DNA from: Chromera velia
Lineage: Eukaryota > Sar > Chromeraceae
Reading direction: 5' to 3'
Assembly: GCA_018398765.1 (NCBI GenBank)
Contig: JAHBMJ010002585.1
Location: 6,696 to 18,400 of the forward strand
Length of the DNA stretch: 11,705 nt
Shown: in pieces, positions 7,248-11,705 of the stretch
How the letters are laid out: each line of letters opens with the position of its first letter
Position numbering within the stretch: position 1 is the first letter of the stretch
Made by a program: the position numbers and the translations under genes
The notes under the pieces: model-generated
Databases searched by the model: none
Seen by the model: the letters and a program-made list of their open reading frames with translations, nothing else
Told to the model about the DNA's origin: nothing

Positions 7248-8961
7248 GAGTTTGAGGTTTGAAAGGAGGTGTCGCTCGACGTGTTATCATATTTTTTAGC
7301 TTTTAACCAAAAAAAGCCGCTTTGACTTTCTTACTTTCTCTCTGTCTCATTTTCTTTCTGCAAAGTGGACGGAAAGATCTGAGATTTTGAAAGCCTCTAC
7401 TTGTGTCACATCTTTCTTCCTCATTCTCCTCTATTTCTTTCTCTCTTTCTCTTTCTCTCATGCAATGCCATCCTTTTCTTTCTTTCTCTACCTCATTTTA
7501 CATATAGAAAGATTCGTAAAACAATCCAAAGGTGAGACTCAGGATTCGTAAAACAGTTGTACAGAGGGATAAGGCGCGTCTACTTGCATGCAGTCAAGTC
7601 TTTTTTGCATTTTTTTCTGAGATTGAACTTCTCCCATCCTTCGGAACACTCAATACCAACAAGAAGCAAACACCTCGGCAGTTTATAGTCCCACCGATTT
7701 GCACCGATTTGGAGCGCTTCTCAAGAGGCATGAACGATTGATGTAATTAAGAGATACCGAGAGAGACGGAGAATAGGGGAGAGAGAAAAAAAAGGCTGGT
7801 CCTAGGGCTAGTCCGTACGGGGGTCTTGGAAAGGTCTCAGAGGAAGGTTGTTTCTTCTTAATTCCTATGTGATAGAAGGTTTTCATATCGCAACAGGTTG
7901 GTGCGAGAATGAAACGGAATGAAAGGGACGATAGTAACGGATAATCAACAGCCCTAACTGACAACTGTTTTTCCTGTCTTCAATCTTTCTATCCTTACCG
8001 ATTCCCCCAATCATCCCTAATCTAATAACTGTTCCAGATATCTTCCCAGGCCCTATGATACCGTCTCTTTAGTAAATCTGTATTCCCTTCTTCAAAAAAA
8101 TATAGAGGGGTGGATAGGTGAGTGGAGCTGGCAGGGATTGAGTGGTATATAGTGATATCCGGTGGTATCGAGGCATCCCGGCCATGTTCATTCGGAGAAA
8201 AAAGATGAGAAGGAGAGAAAAACCCTTCCACCCTTTAATTATTCTAACGGAACAAATCTAGGAAAGATCATCCATCAATGATGGGGTGATTTCTTTTCTG
8301 GTTTTTGGCTGCATGTTGCGCTTTGCGATTCTTTTCATGCGCTGTGTCCTTTTAGAAAATGCACATCCGCTTCACAATCATACCAATAAAAATTATCGAT
8401 CGATTTAATTCAACTCAAGTTGTACTTCATCACAAATCAACTTTCAATGAATCAAATTCGTTACAATTTATGGCACTGTAACAGTATTTGCTGCAAGTGA
8501 TTTTAGTTGATTTTACTGACTATTTAATTTTTAAATTTAAAACATAGAAGAATTGGGTCACAATAACTGCTAGATTAGTATCAGTATTATCAGTTTAGGA
8601 CAATTTGAACTTTTACTAAAGTTCTAGGGAAGACTAGGTTTAGGTATACTATAACTGGCATAGCTGATAAACAACCTCCCATAAGTTAGCATCTAGGTCA
8701 GCATCACTCATGCACAATTATAAGCTTACTTCACCTAGCGCTGCACTATGCTGCACCTAGCTACATGCCAGTGGCCGGGGTGGCAGAGTTTGAAAGACAA
8801 CATCCAGAATAATTTAGTGAATTTGATTGAATTAGTGAATCTAACGCTGTTGTGGAAACACACCTGCCTCGTGCGTTTGTATGCATGTGTTTGCCACTAA
8901 ACGTATACGCTAAAAGCCTAAAAAATTAGTAGAAATAGGCCGATAGATGCCGATAGCCTAG
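7248..8961. other. Long region without recognised gene
   Basis: The first 250 bp are pyrimidine-rich and may be 3' UTR of the FHA gene. Small repeats are present: GATTCGTAAAACA at 7511-7523 and 7543-7555, and a tandem CACCGATTTG at 7692-7711. From about 8390 to 8720 the DNA is clearly AT-rich, with an ATCGATCGAT palindrome near 8396. Open frames of 60-95 codons on the minus strand (for example 8022-8231) have no recognisable domain. I see no tRNA or rRNA. Confidence 0.5.
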
Positions 8962-10278
8962 AACTGTAAGTGTACCTTAAACGGAACCCACTGTACTAAC
9001 TGCTATGTGGGCAAAGACAGATGTAAAAACCGTGACCCATCGGCTCTGTCCCCCCAGACTGCTTCCCCCATCTCCTCCGTCCAACCGTCTACCAGATGTG
9101 CATGCCGGTGTCACGGCTCCAATACTTGTGCTGGCTACAAGTGTGCAAAGAATGGTACTCCCTGTGTGGGGTGCCCGAAAGGAGATAAATGTCGAAACCC
9201 ACATGGCTGGTGGCCCTTTGAGTCCCCGATAAAGGGCACGAGCCGTGAGGGAAACAATGGAAAGACTGGACGGGGGAAGGTGACGAAAAAAGGGCAGAGA
9301 AAGAAGGGAAAAGGACAAGGTCTTTCTTCGTCCTCGTCTTCTTCTTCTTCTTTTTCTTCTTCTTCTTCTTCTTCTTCTTCTTCATCGGCACCTGCATCTG
9401 CTTCTGCTTTTGCTTCAGCTTGCCTAGCCAGTGGGGGTGTTGCGTTAAAAGAATTGATTTCTGTAAGATCAATAGCGGGGCTCAGAATCGTCACGCTCAA
9501 CGTAAAAGGTCTCTTAGACAGCATAGAGAGTGATGGCAGTCTGTTTGCCTGGCTTAAGGAGTTTGAATCAGATGTGGTAATTTTGATGGAAACACGGTCC
9601 CCCACGCGCCCTCTTGAATACCCTCTTCACTCAGGCAAGAATTTCTCCCACCGAGAATGGGTCAGACAGCACCTTGGGGGAGGAAGAAGTGGTAGAGGCA
9701 GGAAGGAAGCGTTAGAACAGGACAAAGATACCGGGGGGGTCGCTGTCCTAATTCGGAAGTCATTGAGAGGCCGACTAAGGCCTGAGATCGAACTGGTCGG
9801 CCCATCCATACTGCGTGCGTCATTGCGTATTGGTGGATTCGATACACACAGCAAGTCTTCTATTCTGCATGTGTTTGGAGTATATGTGCTATACGGACGG
9901 TCTACTGGGAGAGCAGAGGCAGGCGGGGATTCGAGCCACTGGGAGCGCCTGACAGATGCATTGTCGGAAGTTCTTCTAGGGGAAAGGAGAATTGTGACTG
10001 GTGATTTCAACGCTCACATCTCCGATGAGCTGCCAAAAGGAATCACTTGGGATAGGGGGGTACAAGATGAGAACAGAGTCATTCAGGAAGAGAATGTATC
10101 GGGAGTAGTCCGTGCTTCGTCTTGCAACCGAAAAGTTGATCAGCAGGGCCGTTCTCTTTTAAAACTCTGTGAACTAACGAATCTTCTCCCTTTAAATGGT
10201 CTCTGCATTGATGGTTCTGCCCCTGTTTGGAGTGGGGAAGCACGCTCTTTCTCACGTGACTGCACCTTCCTCTGGTAA
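8962..10278 (+). pseudogene. LINE ORF2 N-terminal part: CXC-type Cys motifs, poly-Ser linker, APE endonuclease, ending at an in-frame TAA
   Basis: Numbering starts at GTG 9007. The open frame already begins at 8962, so 9007 is not a true start. A partial Cys motif (CKCTLNGTHCTNC, 8965-9003) is followed by a fuller one at C31-C33-C35-C41-C46-C53-C56-C62 ending RNPH66. Both resemble the CXC zinc motif of tesmin/TSO1 and MSL2 proteins, which binds DNA. Residues 107-127 are poly-Ser. From residue 159 comes the exonuclease-endonuclease-phosphatase fold: RIVTLNVKG with N165, VVILMETRSP with E195, GGVAVLIRK, and VTGDFNAH with D333 and N335. This enzyme nicks target DNA to prime reverse transcription. 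The TAA at 10276-10278 (codon 424) cuts the fold before its last strands; the following frame continues with TLIDFFLV and a LDH box (D459, H460). One base change, or read-through, separates this copy from an open frame. Confidence 0.82.
9321..9384 (+). repeat. TCT/TCG tract encoding poly-Ser in the LINE ORF
   Basis: This is 64 bp of mostly TCT codons with TCG, TCC and one TTT, translated as serine 107-127 between the Cys motifs and the endonuclease. The same TCT-coded serine design appears in the unrelated chromodomain gene on the other strand at 4493-4730. It probably acts as a flexible linker and, as a microsatellite, is prone to length change. Confidence 0.85.
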
Positions 10279-11705
10279 GGTAGAGGTCACACTCTGATTG
10301 ACTTTTTTCTCGTTGATCCCCCCCTCCTCCGTGCTTGTACTCACCTCGATGTGAAACAGCCAGCAGAACTGTCTAGGCTCGACCATGCAGCTGTGTCACT
10401 TTCTCTGTTCCTTGTTGCTACCCCTTTCATTCCCCCTCAACAGCCAGACAGTAAAGAGAACTCCCTTTTACCTGTCTCAGACGAGGAGCTTCTCCCCTCG
10501 GCTGCAGCAGCTGGTCAATGGGCTGAACAGCTATGGCCTGGACTTGTAAAAATGGCTTGCGAAGCTGAAAACATTGATCTCTCTTCTTTTCCATCCGCTC
10601 CCCCCCCCCCACTGTCTGCTCCTAACTCATGTGAGCAACCGGTGCCCTTGTCTTTCTGTGAACGGGAAAAGTTACTGCTGAAGGAATGGGAAACCACGTT
10701 GGCCGGCCCGACAAAAGAAATCAAGCGGGAGGATTTGGATGGTCAACAGGGCAGGAAGAAAGTGAGACAAAAGAAAAAGGCCGAATGGTTTGATAATGAA
10801 TGCAAGGAAGCAGTGACACTTTGGAGGAAAGCAAGGAAGGCGTTGAACAAACTTGTGGAATCATATGAGAATGAGGGGAGAAGTGGGAGCAGCAGAGCAA
10901 ACGTGGTTGCCTTAAGACAGACAGTTGAGAGGCAGGCCCGCAGATGTCAGCGATTGCACAACAGGAAAAGAAAGGCGTATGAAAAGCTCTGTGCAGAAAA
11001 GGTTGCACTTGAGTTGTCCTCTAACCCTTCAAAGGTCTGGTCATTGAGAAGAAAGCTGCAAAGAAGCAATAGAGAGAAAGCCCCTCCTGGTTCCCAGCCT
11101 TCAGTAAAGGACTTTTCCTGTCACTGGGCTTCCATCTTCGCTGACTCTCCCTCTGGCAGGGAATCTGCACAAGAAAGTGCTCCCCCTTTCCCTCCTTCGC
11201 AGCCAGCCCCACCCGTTTTTAACTCTTCTTTGCACCCTGGCGTTTTTTCGCAACTGCATACCCATTCTCATCAGGTTCCCTCTGGCATTCACTCTCCCCC
11301 TTTGCCCCCACCAATCCCTCCGTCTCGCCCTTATTTTTGCATAGAAGAAATAAGGAAAGTCCTCCGGTCCACAAAGGAAGAAAAGGCTGCAGGGTTGTCC
11401 GGACTCGCCCCCAACCACCTCTCCCTCTGCTTTCAATATTCGCCTCTTTCTCGTGCTTTGTTATTTATCCATTTGAACTTAATTCACTTGACATCCGCTT
11501 GGCGAGATGAATGGAATGTAATTAAAATCTGTCCGGTTCCAAAGGGGCCTCCTTCCCCCGACCCTGGTGAATGGCGTCCGATTCATGTTGTCTCACTCTT
11601 ACCAAAACTCTTTTCTTCACTCCTCTCTGCCCGTCTTACATCGCAAGTGAAGATTGACCATAGGCAGTTGGGTTTTCAGCAAGGGGTAGGAACAAGAGAA
11701 GCCAT
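10279..11705 (+). pseudogene. LINE ORF2 continuation: end of endonuclease, linker, start of reverse transcriptase (partial)
   Basis: After the TAA the same frame is open for 475 codons to the window end. It gives the C-terminal endonuclease strands (TLIDFFLV at about 430-436 and the catalytic-type LDH at 458-460, where most LINEs have SDH). A charged linker with WFDNECKEAV (from residue 594), a pattern common between EN and RT in LINEs, comes next. A Pro-rich segment follows, then the first RT motifs: KAAGLSGLAPNHL (793-805), CPVPKG (842-847), WRPIHVVSLLPKLF (856-869) and RQLGFQQGVGTRE near 886-898. These are the fingers; the YxDD palm box lies beyond the window. Translation would depend on read-through of the TAA, so I treat it as part of a disabled ORF. 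Confidence 0.82.

Larger units (their letters stand above)
8962..11705 (+). mobile_element. Non-LTR retrotransposon (LINE, APE-endonuclease type), 5' truncated and cut by window end
   Basis: The element carries, in one frame, Cys-rich motifs, a Ser-rich linker, an APE-type endonuclease and the start of a reverse transcriptase, which is the ORF2 order of APE-class LINEs. The apparent 5' end is at about 8960: the first Cys motif is missing its front half, and TAG codons stand just upstream at 8959 and 8944. Such truncation is the normal result of incomplete target-primed reverse transcription. No ORF1 is found upstream. The 3' part, with the RT palm, C-terminus and tail, lies outside the window. 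It has the same orientation as the relic at 630-2318; whether both belong to one family cannot be tested, because their preserved parts do not overlap. Confidence 0.85.

Noticed and set aside
7683-8231. Minus-strand frames of 69 and 93 codons
   Set aside because: No recognisable domain, GTG or weak starts, and lengths expected by chance.
8765-8800. tRNA-like A-box word (GTGGCAGAGTTTGA)
   Set aside because: No B box or cloverleaf partner follows.

Overview
The window is eukaryotic nuclear DNA of mixed base composition. It has no operon-like packing, no recognisable bacterial genes, and long stretches without coding signal. Two non-LTR (LINE-type) retrotransposon sequences, a foldback element, simple-sequence tracts, Ser/Glu-rich low-complexity proteins and splice-site-like signals all fit a repeat-rich protist genome. 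An alveolate alga such as a chromerid would fit, but the sequence alone does not identify the organism.

Layout. 1-629: no recognised gene. 630-2318 (+): a decayed LINE reverse transcriptase. It keeps the YADD active-site motif, the thumb and C-terminal region, and a degenerate Cys/His motif, but is broken by at least five frame changes and several stops. 2319-2790: a 472-bp foldback element with 22-bp terminal inverted repeats, built from about twenty short GATTTT/AAAATC units and apparently inserted into the LINE relic. 2791-4080: mostly empty, with a pyrimidine tract, a cluster of GGAGTGTGT-type repeats and an A/T palindrome. 4117-5389 (-): a chromodomain protein with a long poly-Ser tract encoded by a TCT microsatellite; one intron (5326-4864) with a GTAAGT donor is proposed. 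About 5700-5845: a second copy of the GGAGTGTGT-type repeat, so the chromodomain gene lies between two direct copies. 6507-7247 (+): an FHA-domain protein ending in six acidic 8-residue repeats. 7248-8961: no recognised gene, AT-rich in its second half. 8962-11705 (+): the 5'-truncated N-terminal part of a LINE polyprotein, in the order Cys-rich CXC-type motifs, poly-Ser linker, APE-type endonuclease, start of the reverse transcriptase. One in-frame TAA interrupts the endonuclease, and the window ends inside the RT domain.

The genes do not form an evident pathway. The LINE sequences are selfish elements in different states of decay. The chromodomain and FHA proteins look like host signalling/chromatin-type proteins, although the chromodomain gene sits between repeats. 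The most unusual items are the CXC-type zinc motif at the front of a LINE endonuclease, the foldback element nested in an older LINE, and the excess of TAA/TAG over TGA among in-frame stops. The last of these is suggestive but does not establish a variant genetic code.
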